A stretch of DNA of 64,000 nucleotides from positions 637,001 through 701,000 of the forward strand of contig NC_089463.1 in NCBI RefSeq assembly GCF_029203305.1, written 5' to 3'. This document shows positions 39,867 through 50,037 of this stretch, piece after piece. Every line of letters starts with the position of its first letter. Position 1 is the first letter of the stretch. The position numbers and the translations under genes are program-made. The DNA comes from Yamadazyma tenuis (taxonomy: Eukaryota > Ascomycota > Pichiomycetes > Serinales > Debaryomycetaceae). The notes under the pieces are model-generated. The model was not told where the DNA came from and did not search any database. It saw only the letters and a list, made by a program, of their open reading frames with translations.

Positions 39867-41305
39867 ATGATTGAGATCTCCATAGAACCTTCAATCATCA
39901 AAATCGCCTTAGTTTTGATATTTGTAACAGCAGTAGTGTATCTGGACCTCTTCATAAAGGTGTCTATCCGTTTGTTTATTTATTTCAATACTTGTCACCT
40001 TCGAGGGGATGTATATGAATACTTGGATTATAGGTCTATTTTCCCTGATCACCTTCCTTTAGAATATAGGCAATTTGCAAACTTATTAGCTTCATTTGGT
40101 TCCAATTCTTTCAAGTATGATGAAATATCCTGTTTGAGTGTATATGAAAACTTAAATGGGACCGTAAAGCAGCTCGAATCGTGTATGATAACAGCCTCGG
40201 TAAGATATGGAATATTGTGTGATGGGTACCACTTGATTCCAGTTGAATTCAATGGGAATTTCTATGTGTATGAAAATGATGAACCAGTGGAGGGAGTCAG
40301 AAAACTAACGGGAACGCAAGAGCTTAGAATTCCCTTCAAATCAAGAATCTTGAATGTGCACAATAGTGGTCCAATATTCCTTGAAGGTTTAATCTACACT
40401 CTTCATAAGGCAAAGAAGGAAGGCCCTGAAGCTCTCAAGTTTTACCAAAAATTACCCGTTCCGTTGGTGTTGAACGATAATCCGTTACCAACGAATCCGA
40501 AAGGCAATGATGATGAAGATGATAATGCTGACGAGACTGAAGATAATAGGCCCCGGAGTCTGTATGACAGACTTCTTAAGCCTAGAGTCCTTGACAACTA
40601 TAACGTTGATCCAAAGCCATCGATGTTGACTCCTCCAAATAGTCCTTCCAGTATAGATAGCCAACAGCATAGCCACCATAAGTCAGATTTCAAATGGCTA
40701 ACTTATACCTCGGGGGCAGAATTGTTGCAACGGTCGATAGAGAATGATACAACAGTCTATAAAGTCAAAGCCAGGTACATGAAGGATGTGATTTTAGAAG
40801 AAATCGACGAATGAATATGTGGTTGTTAAGATCTATAATCGGTTTCTTCTTCATAAGGAGTTATCAAAGAAGAATAATAGGCTTGCACAAAACTGGGTTC
40901 GGTAATGCTATTTTAAAGAAAGGCATGCACTAGAGCGGCTTATGGATGTGGAAGAGTACAATAATGTTTACTTGAGGCACAAGGAAATTGAAGTACAATA
41001 TCACCGAGGATACGGAGATTTGATTATAGGGTAATGCGATTATATCAAGGTTTATCGAATCCAAAAAGGTTCCGAAGAATATGGAAGTTTACAAGCAAGT
41101 GAGGCAGCTAATCGAGGTTATTCACCAAGATGGTGGTATTCATGGTGATGTCAGATTGGAGAACTTGTTATTGGGAAACAAAATCTATGTGTTTGACTTC
41201 AGTCATTCAATGTTGATGGAAAATGTTGACCAAGAAGAAGTGAAAGAGTTGGTGGAGAGAGATTTCGAATATTTACGAAAAGTGTTTTATAAAGCTCTTG
41301 GGTAG
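39867..41305 (+). pseudogene. Broken kinase-like gene with N-terminal membrane anchor
   Basis: The first segment (39867-40814) is an intact 315-codon frame from ATG with a hydrophobic anchor (residues about 11-38), an uncharacterised domain and a disordered Asp/Ser-Pro stretch, ending TVYKVKARYMKDVILEEIDE then TGA. Protein-like sequence continues at once in the +1 frame (EYVVVKIYNRFLLHKEL), passes a TAA at 40903-40905, then reads ERHALERLMDVEEYNNVYL to a TAA at 41032-41034. It shifts frame again in a GGG run and continues GNAIISRFIESKKVP into the segment 41081-41305, with HGDVRLENLLL and VFDFSHSML, the HxDxxxxN and DFS/DFG-like motifs of kinase-like proteins. Two frame changes and two extra stops mean the full product cannot be made. 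The 315-codon first part might still be translated alone. Confidence 0.6.
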
Positions 41306-41991
41306 TGGGTTGGAGAGTTGATTTTCCAGTTTCGGGATTTGGTGTAAAAGGTTTAGAAGGTTAAGTTGGTTTACTAGGTTAGTATGGACGTCCATCCTCC
41401 ATCGACGACACAGAAATGAACAAAATCAACGACTACCAAATGGATATCATCATGAACAAAAGAGAAAGGAGAGGAGCCCGACGACATCGACAACATGTCC
41501 GCATATTTGTAGCCTATATCAATGGACGGAATCATTTGCAATCGCCTTTTGCAGTCTGAGTCGCACTTCAACCCTCCAATCTTCGATCTCCAACCACCTA
41601 CGGTGAATATCAACCACATCACGTGTCTACCATCGATACTCCCTGGGTCTCAGTTCACCCGGAATACCTGCCGGTCTTCAGCATCTCCCAATGTCTTTAA
41701 GCTCCCAAATTCCTAATACTGTTCTGCCTCAGCGCTGTTGAGAAACGACGCGAGCGCGGCCTTCGCATGGGCCCAAAGGAGTCGCGGTGCAGTGGCGCCA
41801 TGCAGCAGGAGCTCCCGTCCGGCTCTTTCTGCTTGAATGCACAAAATGCTATCAGCTATGCATATATCCTTGCATGTCTAACTCCTTGAGTGACAAATGT
41901 CCCTCAGTATTTTAAACACCTCAATTCTGTGCACTCACCTGCTTCCTCCTCCTCCCACTCTGGTTCCACTCACTCTCCTCTTCTTCCTCCC
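41306..41991. other. Spacer after the kinase-like pseudogene
   Basis: About 690 bp with no supported gene; ORFs are short and overlapping. Composition shifts to CT-rich toward the minisatellite. Confidence 0.4.
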
Positions 41992-42117
41992 GCTCTTGTC
42001 TCTTCCCATTCCACTCTTGTCTCTTCCCATTCCACTCTTGTCTCTTCCCCTTCAACTCTTGTCTCTTCCCATTCCACTCTTGTCTCTTCCCATTCCACTC
42101 TTGTCTCTTCTCATTTC
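41992..42117 (+). repeat. 21-bp minisatellite, six copies
   Basis: Six tandem units of ACTCTTGTCTCTTCCCATTC plus C (41992, 42013, 42034, 42055, 42076, 42097), with variants in copies 1, 3 and 6. Because the unit is 21 bp all three plus frames stay open through it; one would read a STLVSSH-type heptad, another LLSLPIP. No credible gene surrounds it. Confidence 0.9.
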
Positions 42118-42324
42118 ACCGCGCCTATCTGCCTCAGCACACGAACACCGCTCCTAGCACAATCCCGCCTCAGTCTAATCACACCTCCCGAAACCGGCAT
42201 ATCATCCCCTACAATGGTCACCTGATGAGATTTACGACTTCGTACCGTACATTTCCAAACCTTCTAAATTATACCCTGGGACGCAATTGTCCACTATTAT
42301 CTATAAACTATACCACCCTCTTGC

Positions 42325-42672
42325 CTACTCCACCCGGATATATATCCGGTCCTTTGCCAGAATATACTCCATAATAATATCCTGTAAAAACATATCCACC
42401 GCCATCGGCTTGAGGTCTTTGTTTGCAAAATCCAAGTACAAATGGTTAAACAGGCAAAACTTGGCCTCCACTACTTTCACCAAGTCTGCTAATCCTTTAA
42501 GCTTGTCTTTGCGAAGTCGTATGGCGGTGGCCCGGGATGCCAGGGTCATATGAATCTTCAAACTATTGGTGTTGGGCTTTTCATGGCTGGTAATATCAAA
42601 GTGCGACGACGCTGGTGACGCTAGGGGACCAGCACAATTGGAAAAGAGCGAATCGACAGAGTGCCGGGACAT
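42325..42672 (-). CDS. Small PB1-only protein related to the adjacent BEM1-like genes
   Basis: 115 residues from ATG 42672 (MSRHSVDSLFSNCAGPL). Residues about 37-115 align by eye with the C-terminal PB1 domain of the 675-residue protein at 45790: LKIHMTL against LKVNLVN, IRLRKDKL against INVNKNEI, LADLVKVV against VLKTLVRE, and FCLFNHL against VFFNHL, ending IYIRVE against IDLRVIS. SH3 and PX domains are missing. A TTTATAAA element lies about 63-70 bp upstream (42735-42742), consistent with an expressed gene rather than a random ORF. A free PB1 could bind or compete for partners of the neighbouring scaffolds; that is inference. Confidence 0.5.
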   Translation of the reverse strand: MSRHSVDSLFSNCAGPLASPASSHFDITSHEKPNTNSLKIHMTLASRATAIRLRKDKLKGLADLVKVVEAKFCLFNHLYLDFANKDLKPMAVDMFLQDIIMEYILAKDRIYIRVE

Positions 42673-43101
42673 GATGGATGAAAGATGAAAGAAAGACAAA
42701 ACTCTATGAATACAAGAAAATGGCACAAGGGCAGTTTATAAAGTCTAGATTGATGGGGGCACCCGATTAACTAAGGCATCTTGAAGTTCTTTTTAGGTTA
42801 TTTTTTGCGCGGTGAAAATATTTCTTGCATCTAACTGGGGAAACTTAATTGTGGAATTTCAAGGGTCTAAACCTGCCAGTCATTGGTCAGTGATCTGTGT
42901 ACCTTATAGTAGGTATTTGATAGATTAGCTCATGATTTTATCAGATTTTACCACTATTTTATGGCCCAGTTTCGTAGAGAAAAAGCTTGTGAAACATCTC
43001 TGCCCCCAATCTGGGCGACTCCACGCAGACATCGCAGCCTGAAGGGGCCGCCCCTTCGCGATACAGGATAGCTATCAAAATTATAGTACATTCATAACTA
43101 C
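42673..43101. other. Spacer between PB1-only gene and BEM1-like gene
   Basis: 429 bp, AT-rich, containing the TATA-like element of the small gene. No gene is visible, and no SH3 or PX remnant could be read in it. Confidence 0.4.
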
Positions 43102-44664
43102 TCAAATGGAACCTCTTATTCTGACCAAGTTTAACGTCACCTTGGTGCTGGCTCGTACGAGCTGAAGGAGCTGGGTATCGGCAACCGGAGCCTGGTCTTT
43201 GACCGTCAACCGATAGTGATTGGTGAGGTCTTCGTCCTTGTAAATTTTGTAGCTGATGATTTTCTTTAGGTCGCCAAGGGAAGTGAGACTGTCCCGGGGT
43301 ACCTTGAGCACAATGATGTCGTTGTCCTCATTGTTGAAGAGAACCTTGACCTTAACGTACTCAGATTGTGGTTTAAAGGTGTCAAAATTGGAGGCTGCGA
43401 AATCGGGGGTGTTGGGAGTTACTGGGGTGATGGGCGTAGTCACCTCATCAAACCGGCCACCATCGTTGACAGGTGTAACCGGCAGTTTGGAGAAAATCGA
43501 CTCGGTGTCGACCTTACAACCACTGGAATATTTATAGTTTTGTTGTTGGGTGCCGGTGCTGGCAGCAGTGGAGGAAAAACTGCTATTTTCGTACGAGTCG
43601 ATAAGCAGCGAAAAACTCAGTAGGCTGGGGCTTTCCACCACCAGCGCTGGCACTGCGGAAGACGACGACTTGCGCGAGGCGTCGTGGTGCGACTGAAACA
43701 GGTCGAAGACACTCACGGCTCCCGCGCACAATTGGTGATTGATGGACCGACTATCGGTGTTTTCTGGGTTTACCACACGAGGATGGACACTAAGAAATTC
43801 CGTCAACTCATCGGAGTCAGAGTAGTACCCGAGCTTCACCAATTTATTCATGTAGACGTTCAATTCGTTGCACCGCACAAGAAGCCTTTCCATATACTTT
43901 TTGTCCTTAACCGAATGGTGAACCGAGTTGAACGGCTGGGGGAACGCTGGAAGGTTATCGTGGTGCAATACTGACAAACTGTAGTGCAAGTTGTAGAAAT
44001 CTTGGTAGCATTTAAGCAAATATATGTTGGAATTATCCAGCATTTTCAAGTCTACTCGGTACCAGAAACGGTCTTGTGACAGTAATACCTGAGATACGTT
44101 TACGTGCTTGATCGACGGGTGTTTTTCAAAGTCAAACAAATCTCTGGAGTCGGCGGTGGAGTCGGCATCCACCGCCAGCACATCGGTGAGCCATGCATGG
44201 GTTATAGGAGAAATGAGGTCGTTGACTGCGATTTTCACGTAGCTGGCAGGAATTAAGCCTATGCGTTTATTGGAGACGTTTCTGACCCGAAGCCACCCAT
44301 CCCCCGGTCTGTCGATGAGCTTCAAGTAGTCGTTACGCCGTATGCTCAACTCCTCGGCGTTTTCAGCGCAGAAATCGTATTTGGCCAGAAGAATAATAGT
44401 GCCAAAGCTTGCATCAACAGACACTGGAGAAGAGACCAAGGCATCCACTGAATGGGCCCGCCCCGTGGGCAAAGTGTTGCTTCTATCGTCTGACAAGCTC
44501 AAGGTGCTGAGCGATAAGGAGTTGGAAAAATAGGATGTGGGACTTAAAAGTGTTTTGGGGACAGCTGCGCTGTTTGAGGCTTCCAAAATGGGTGACGAGA
44601 TGGAAAGCAGTTTCAAATTCTTCCTACTTCTAAACTGTTTGGACTTCAATAGTGACTCGGACAT
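43102..44664 (-). CDS. BEM1-like polarity scaffold (SH3-PX-PB1)
   Basis: 520 residues, ATG 44664. Ser-rich N-terminus; SH3 domain about 89-147 (ILLAKYDFCAENAEELSIRR, then GDGWLRVRN and GLIPASYVKI); PX domain about 186-293 (DRFWYRVDLKM, LKCYQDFYNLHYSL, LLVRCNELNVYMNKLVKLGY); Ser/Thr-rich linker; PB1 domain about 436-520. This is the order of Bem1/Scd2, which link Cdc42, its GEF and PAK kinases at the cell cortex, but canonical Bem1 has two SH3 domains and this has one, so it is a paralogue rather than BEM1 itself. The YQDFYNL phrase is shared with Bem1 PX. A TATAAA sits about 55 bp upstream. Confidence 0.75.
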   Translation of the reverse strand: MSESLLKSKQFRSRKNLKLLSISSPILEASNSAAVPKTLLSPTSYFSNSLSLSTLSLSDDRSNTLPTGRAHSVDALVSSPVSVDASFGTIILLAKYDFCAENAEELSIRRNDYLKLIDRPGDGWLRVRNVSNKRIGLIPASYVKIAVNDLISPITHAWLTDVLAVDADSTADSRDLFDFEKHPSIKHVNVSQVLLSQDRFWYRVDLKMLDNSNIYLLKCYQDFYNLHYSLSVLHHDNLPAFPQPFNSVHHSVKDKKYMERLLVRCNELNVYMNKLVKLGYYSDSDELTEFLSVHPRVVNPENTDSRSINHQLCAGAVSVFDLFQSHHDASRKSSSSAVPALVVESPSLLSFSLLIDSYENSSFSSTAASTGTQQQNYKYSSGCKVDTESIFSKLPVTPVNDGGRFDEVTTPITPVTPNTPDFAASNFDTFKPQSEYVKVKVLFNNEDNDIIVLKVPRDSLTSLGDLKKIISYKIYKDEDLTNHYRLTVKDQAPVADTQLLQLVRASTKVTLNLVRIRGSI

Positions 44665-45789
44665 GGTTTGTGAAGAAGGGAAAAGAGATACCAGGCCGGA
44701 GAATTTTTAAAAACCGGTTTATAATGTAAGGATTTTGGGGAGTTCAGTATTTATGTAGCTTGGCCAAAATAATAAGATCGCTAAATTAGGGGGCCACGAC
44801 CGGCTGTGGAGGCTAAATTTACCCAGTTTTGGCGGCGAAGAAAATGTTTGAGGGCCGAACAATTGTCTGCACCTTCCGGAATAGAACAAATTCTGAGTTG
44901 TGTTGATTATTTAATAATAGGCTATTGTGAGCAGGCAGCGGTTGATGAATTATTGTGTTGTTTGGCGTGTTGCATAGGAGAAATATTCCGCTTTGGGGGC
45001 GGAACACTTTATCCTTACGCCTGCGGCCTGTACATAGATCACATGCAGGCGGTTAACGCACATAAGACCTTGCATACAATCACCCCAATTAGGTATTGGC
45101 ATTACCAATTTGAGAGTGCTTATTGTCATCGCCAGATAAATCCTTTTGCATGTTTAGGTGTACTGCAGAATCGCGCCAAAAGCCCTGAATATATCTTATT
45201 GTGATATTCTAACAATTAAACATTGGGCGACGTAAATGCACATTGTCAGCAGGTCCTTTGTCTTTGATTGTTCAGGATAGCTGGGGAGGGAGAATGCGTC
45301 TTTTAACATCAAGCACTGAAATTCCTCAGGGAGATCCCTTTTGTTTTCGCAAGTATACCTTAAGGTTACTGGAGGCTGTTTATGTTTGATCCGATGACGT
45401 GTAGTTGGTGGGGAAAAGAAAAACATTCAATTTGCTAAAAAAAGGGTCAACAAGCTCTCTGCTACCTACAGGGTCCAGCGATGGAACGGCAATATTGGGA
45501 GTCCCAACCTTGTATGGTATAGCCTTTTTGTTTAACGATAAAGACTTTTTGCTTCACAGCATTGCCTTTTTGCATTACGGTATACTCAGTGTATGATGTT
45601 ATTTCACCTGTAGGTCGGAGCCTGATGCAATGCAGACAGAGTAGCAAGTTTTTGTAAACTGATATTTGGTTGTAAATTAGTAGTGCATTTAATGTTTAAA
45701 GTACAAAATTTATGAGATAATGGTACAATGAGTATGATACACAGCTGCGATGGTCTAACGATGAACAAGCCAACTAGGAGTATAACATC
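44665..45789. other. Spacer between the two BEM1-like genes
   Basis: About 1.1 kb. A 132-codon frame on the plus strand begins with GTG and has no recognisable features, so it is not called. I see no RNA gene. Confidence 0.4.
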
Positions 45790-47817
45790 CTAGCTTATCA
45801 CCCGCAAGTCGATTTGGTCCTGCATCTTAATGAAGTCTAATTTAATGGTGTCAATCAACTCAAACTTGTTACCCACATTGACAAGAAGATGATTGAAGAA
45901 AACCTGTTCTCTCACAAGCGTTTTCAACACCTCTATGCTGTTGATTTCATTTTTGTTGACGTTGATACTCAAACTGCTGGTCCCGTTGACCAAGTTCACC
46001 TTGAGGTTCTTATAGAGCAAGTTGACCGACCCGTCAAGAATTCGATTGTTGATGTCATTGTCACTGATACGGGTGCTGTTCAAGTCGCTGACTATGTAGT
46101 ACCGGTCGTTGTATTTGAAGTTGATCCAGTCATTGAACTGGGTGAATCCCAACTTACTCACCTTGTTGATGTAGTTATTCAACTCATTACACCGCCTAAG
46201 GATATTGTCCAATGCGTTTGTATTGACATCATTGAGCTCGATGGGGGCTGGTAGCTTGGGGGCATTACCATGTTGCAAGATATCTACCTGTAGATTGTAA
46301 AAATCTTGATAGAACTTACCGATCGACACCTTCAGATTGGCGTACTTCAAATCGATTCGGTACCAGTACCGTTCGTTATGAAGACAGCAATTGGAAATCG
46401 AGATGCTGATAAGCTTGACCATGGGGTCATACTCGGGTGAGTCAAAGTCGATTATGCTGAGGCTCTGGTTAACTTTGTAGGTCTGTGGGCTCAGCAGTAA
46501 GCTCTTGAGCTGCGGGCTCAAGGGAGTATTGGGGATTCTGGCGTCGGAGTAGTGATGGTTGGAGTTGCGAGGTGTGGCCCCAAATACATCCTCGGGACTG
46601 GAAGGACTTAATGGGCCTATAGATGAGACCATGGGAGGCGAGATTATGGGGGATGAAGAAGGCTTGAACTTGTTAAATGTCTCAGCCTTGAAGTCCTTCA
46701 TGGGACCTTTCTGCTGGAGATAGGGGTTCTGGAAGGAGTCTCTGGGTTTGGAGGTGACGACGTTTTTGACTGAGTTGAGCTGGGTGCGTTGTTTGAAATC
46801 TGGCCGTGACAAGGTGGGAGTAGCGTACGGGTCGGTAGGGCGCGGGTACGAGCTGTCGCTGTTGGACCGAGCGTAGGGGCCGATGTCGGAGCGGCTGGTG
46901 TCGATGGAACGAGTTAGCATGGCGTTCGAGGTGGATGAGTCGCTGAGAGACCGGGTGGTGGGAGCAGCGTATGGGTTGGAGGGAACCGAGTGAGTTTCTG
47001 ACGGCGACCGGTATGAATTGTATGAGTTTGAGCGGGACGAACCGTGGCTGTACAGGGCGGTTGGGGTTTGGTATGGATCTGACAGGATGTTTGTGTGGGT
47101 GTCTGGGGAAGATATGGTGGTGCTAGTGTGGGTGTACGGGGCAGATATGGTGGGCCCGCTGTGGGTCCGCGAGGGCGCGTGGGCACCGTGGGCAGTTGCA
47201 CCATACGCGGTAACATTGGACGGGTAGGAAGATACACTGGCATTGGCTTGGTAGGGAGAGTTCACCTGATAGCCAGTGGCACTCCTGGTGGATGACTGGC
47301 GGCTACTCCCGCTAAGCCCCCGATGAGGACTAAACACTCCAGTATGAGTAGCCGGACTAGCAAATGCCGTCGTGTAGTTGGTCACCGGTGTCTGGTTCAC
47401 CGGGATAGCCGCCAGGTGTGATGGGGACAGCCCCAATGGCGGCTCTATCAGTACATCCTTTGATAGACTTTGAGGGGCCTCCACGTCAGCATCCTCGGCC
47501 GTAAGCCAGTTGAGAGACACCGGAGTAGAGGTGTCATTGATGGCAATATCCACATAAGTAGCGGGAATAAGCCCACAGTTGTTGAGGTTATCCAAAGACT
47601 TGACTAGAAGCCACCCACCGGGCTTTTTGTCAATGAACTTCAAAAGGTCCCCTTTATTTACTGATAGTTCCTGGGAGGTTTCTGATTTGAACGTGAAGGT
47701 GGACACCAAAATCACGTTGAGATTGGATGAATTGTCATAAAGAAGGGTTGGTCTGGAGATGAACTTATGCCTCACACTCATGGTTGTACTGGAACGAGAA
47801 GGAGCCAGGGATAACAT
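45790..47817 (-). CDS. BEM1-like scaffold with long disordered linker (SH3-linker-PX-PB1)
   Basis: 675 residues, ATG 47817 (an alternative Met at codon 13). SH3 domain about 34-93 (VSTFTFKSETSQELSVNKGD, then PGGWLLVKS and CGLIPATYVDIAIND); very long Ser/Thr/Pro/Tyr-rich linker (about 110-440) with repeated YxxPT and YPSN-like phrases; PX domain about 465-580 (NERYWYRIDLKYANLK, then GKFYQDFYNLQVDIL and RRCNELNNYINKVSKLGF); PB1-like C-terminus about 605-675. The shared phrases IAIND/IAVND after the SH3, YQDFYNL and RCNELN show it is a paralogue of the gene at 43102. The linker suggests a phosphorylated or condensate-forming scaffold (inference). Confidence 0.7.
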   Translation of the reverse strand: MLSLAPSRSSTTMSVRHKFISRPTLLYDNSSNLNVILVSTFTFKSETSQELSVNKGDLLKFIDKKPGGWLLVKSLDNLNNCGLIPATYVDIAINDTSTPVSLNWLTAEDADVEAPQSLSKDVLIEPPLGLSPSHLAAIPVNQTPVTNYTTAFASPATHTGVFSPHRGLSGSSRQSSTRSATGYQVNSPYQANASVSSYPSNVTAYGATAHGAHAPSRTHSGPTISAPYTHTSTTISSPDTHTNILSDPYQTPTALYSHGSSRSNSYNSYRSPSETHSVPSNPYAAPTTRSLSDSSTSNAMLTRSIDTSRSDIGPYARSNSDSSYPRPTDPYATPTLSRPDFKQRTQLNSVKNVVTSKPRDSFQNPYLQQKGPMKDFKAETFNKFKPSSSPIISPPMVSSIGPLSPSSPEDVFGATPRNSNHHYSDARIPNTPLSPQLKSLLLSPQTYKVNQSLSIIDFDSPEYDPMVKLISISISNCCLHNERYWYRIDLKYANLKVSIGKFYQDFYNLQVDILQHGNAPKLPAPIELNDVNTNALDNILRRCNELNNYINKVSKLGFTQFNDWINFKYNDRYYIVSDLNSTRISDNDINNRILDGSVNLLYKNLKVNLVNGTSSLSINVNKNEINSIEVLKTLVREQVFFNHLLVNVGNKFELIDTIKLDFIKMQDQIDLRVIS

Positions 47818-50037
47818 GGGTTTTATGACTGCGGTTCTTGTTTTTATGGTTTACAAGGTTGAAACTGGTACAGGAGCGTTGTTGTTTTGGTGCGAATTAT
47901 ACTACATGCGGCAGAATACGCAGTTAACGCGCGTGTACCGGATGAGGAATAAATCCATGCGCCAGAGGTCACTGAAAAGGGTGAGTTAGGGATTAGAGGA
48001 GGGATTTAAGGCTTCCACAAGGGCGATAGAGAAAGGTGTAGGAATATCAGGTATGACAGTGGAAGACATTTTGTAGGTCAGACCCGAGTGCCGGAGATGC
48101 GCGAACTTTCCCATTCCTTTTACGGTTTTGTCTTCATCAAGCGAACTTAGTAACACACAGAGTCGTATTATCAAGATTATAAGATGAATGTGTTCTTCTT
48201 GGTCCGGCCATTTTTGCCAATCAACTAAATCTGGCCCGTAGGCGCTTAGTGAAGCTGGTAATCCGGACTCTAGCTTTGAAGAAGAAAATCTTTCGTGGAA
48301 GAAATGAGATGAGTGACAGGCGCGCGGGTGGCAGAGATTGTTAGAGTGTCTGCACCATTTTACAATGGGTATGCCACGCACTCATGCTCACTGGTGCGCC
48401 CACACATGCCAGGATTTGCGCTCAGTGATGTATAATTCCGCCAACTGCCACTGCAAACCTTAGGGATGAACTTCCGGAACCGTGTAGACAGGCATGCGGG
48501 TTTATCTACAGTTATGGAATGAATCCCGACCTAACCCTGGAGGAAACCTTTGTAACCAAAATAAACCAGAATTTGGTAATATTTCGTATATGAGAATATA
48601 TTAGATCATTCTTTGAACTCATTAAGTTCACGGCAAAGACCATGGGCGAATGTTTTACAAAGAAATTTCATTTGCTGCATTCTGCAGCAAATAACAACAA
48701 AAGGTGTCGGCGTGAAAAAGAAACAAAACGGCAAATTTTATTGGCGATACTTGATGAAGCTCGTTGTTTGCATGAAAATGTAATTACATTTCCGCGCGAA
48801 AACTACTACTTCAACGGTTATTGTCAGTTAAACAATTGAGGTGAGGTGAGAATTTTTTTAATTTTCCTCACACAATATAACAAATTTTGCATTCCGGATA
48901 ATAGGGTGGTATGTGCCTCTTGGGCGATTACCGCAGTACTGTGCAGATAAACCTTGACCAATTGAAGCCAATTGAAAAGGGGGATAAGGTTTTTTTGAGG
49001 AACAAACTTCCAGGCAAACAGATTAAATATAATGCCGATCCAGGTATGTACCAATGGGCCTCAAGGCATGCCTAAGGGCAGATGATTTTCTTAAGTGCAT
49101 AGGTTGGAGCAAGTGTCAGTCAAGGCGTTATTGGGAATACAATAAAAGCACATGCACACAATAAGTTAGCATAATAGGCTTAAACTTTACATCTGCGTGC
49201 GCAATTGGTTGCCCGGATGCTTTCCTGAGTACACCGTCTGGATTTAAGCAGAATAATGCTTGATGGGGCGACGGATTCAGGAACGGGGGGTTTCCCTCTC
49301 TAATTTTACCGCGCTAAGCTCTGGCGTTATCACTGACAACTTGGGAGATAATTTTAGATTTAATGAGGTATCGTTTTGTTCTCCCAACGGTTAATACGTT
49401 TCCTCAACTCATATAAGTTTAAACTCTATTTGAAGATATTTTTTATGTGTACCTGGAATTCTGATTGATACTTACGAACTTCAATACCCCTTAATTCTTA
49501 GGTCGTAGACAAATAGTATAAAAATTGTATTTAAGGGATAAGCCTTAATAACACTCCTATTCAATCAAGTTATTTTTTCCTGTTCAAAAGAACACCACTC
49601 CATTATCAAATTGATATTTATTCTTTTTTTTTTTGAAAAAAATTCTCTCATTCTTTATTACAAAGGTTTTTGCTTTGGACCATTAATACCAAACATATTA
49701 ACCGGTGGATTTTACTTTATTTTTCAAGCCATTATTTTTGCTTTTAAGTTTCCATCAAGTGGGTGATACTTGGCGTAATTGATAATTTTAAGCGGCACCC
49801 TTCCCTGCCTGGCTGATTTTTAGTGCTCCCCTTCTCCAGGCCACTTTTTTTTTATTTGCAAATCCTCAAAATTAAAAGAAATACACTTTAAAAACTCCCA
49901 CTTTCTTTCATTCCCTGTTCACGAACCCTAATACCCGTCATTCCTTTAGCTCCTGATCCCTTTGAGTGTTTCAATTCATCCCGTTACCTTTTCAATTCGT
50001 TCCCAATTTCTACTTCTCCCCCAAACCCCCCTTTAAA
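47818..50037. other. 2.2 kb gene-free leader/promoter of the Ume6-like regulator
   Basis: No convincing gene. A 65-codon ATG frame (48642-48839) and a 131-codon GTG frame (47986-48381, minus) have no supporting features. From about 49370 the sequence becomes T- and CT-rich with homopolymers (for example 49621-49634), as in long 5' leaders. The frame of the regulator is open back to 49966 but starts GTG. Confidence 0.5.

Noticed and set aside
41890..42225. ORFs running through the minisatellite
   Set aside because: Openness is explained by the 21-bp repeat; no signal sequence, and the 41890 frame starts at GTG.
43102..44664. Calling this gene BEM1 itself
   Set aside because: Only one SH3 domain and diverged PX/PB1 sequences; a canonical Bem1 has two SH3 domains.
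44806..45204. 132-codon plus-strand ORF between the BEM1-like genes
   Set aside because: GTG start, Cys-rich random-looking sequence, no family features.
47986..48381. 131-codon minus-strand ORF upstream of the second BEM1-like gene
   Set aside because: GTG start and no recognisable domain; lies in the long leader region of the Ume6-like gene.
48642..48839. 65-codon ATG ORF
   Set aside because: Short, no motif, in a gene-free leader; could be an uORF but nothing supports it.
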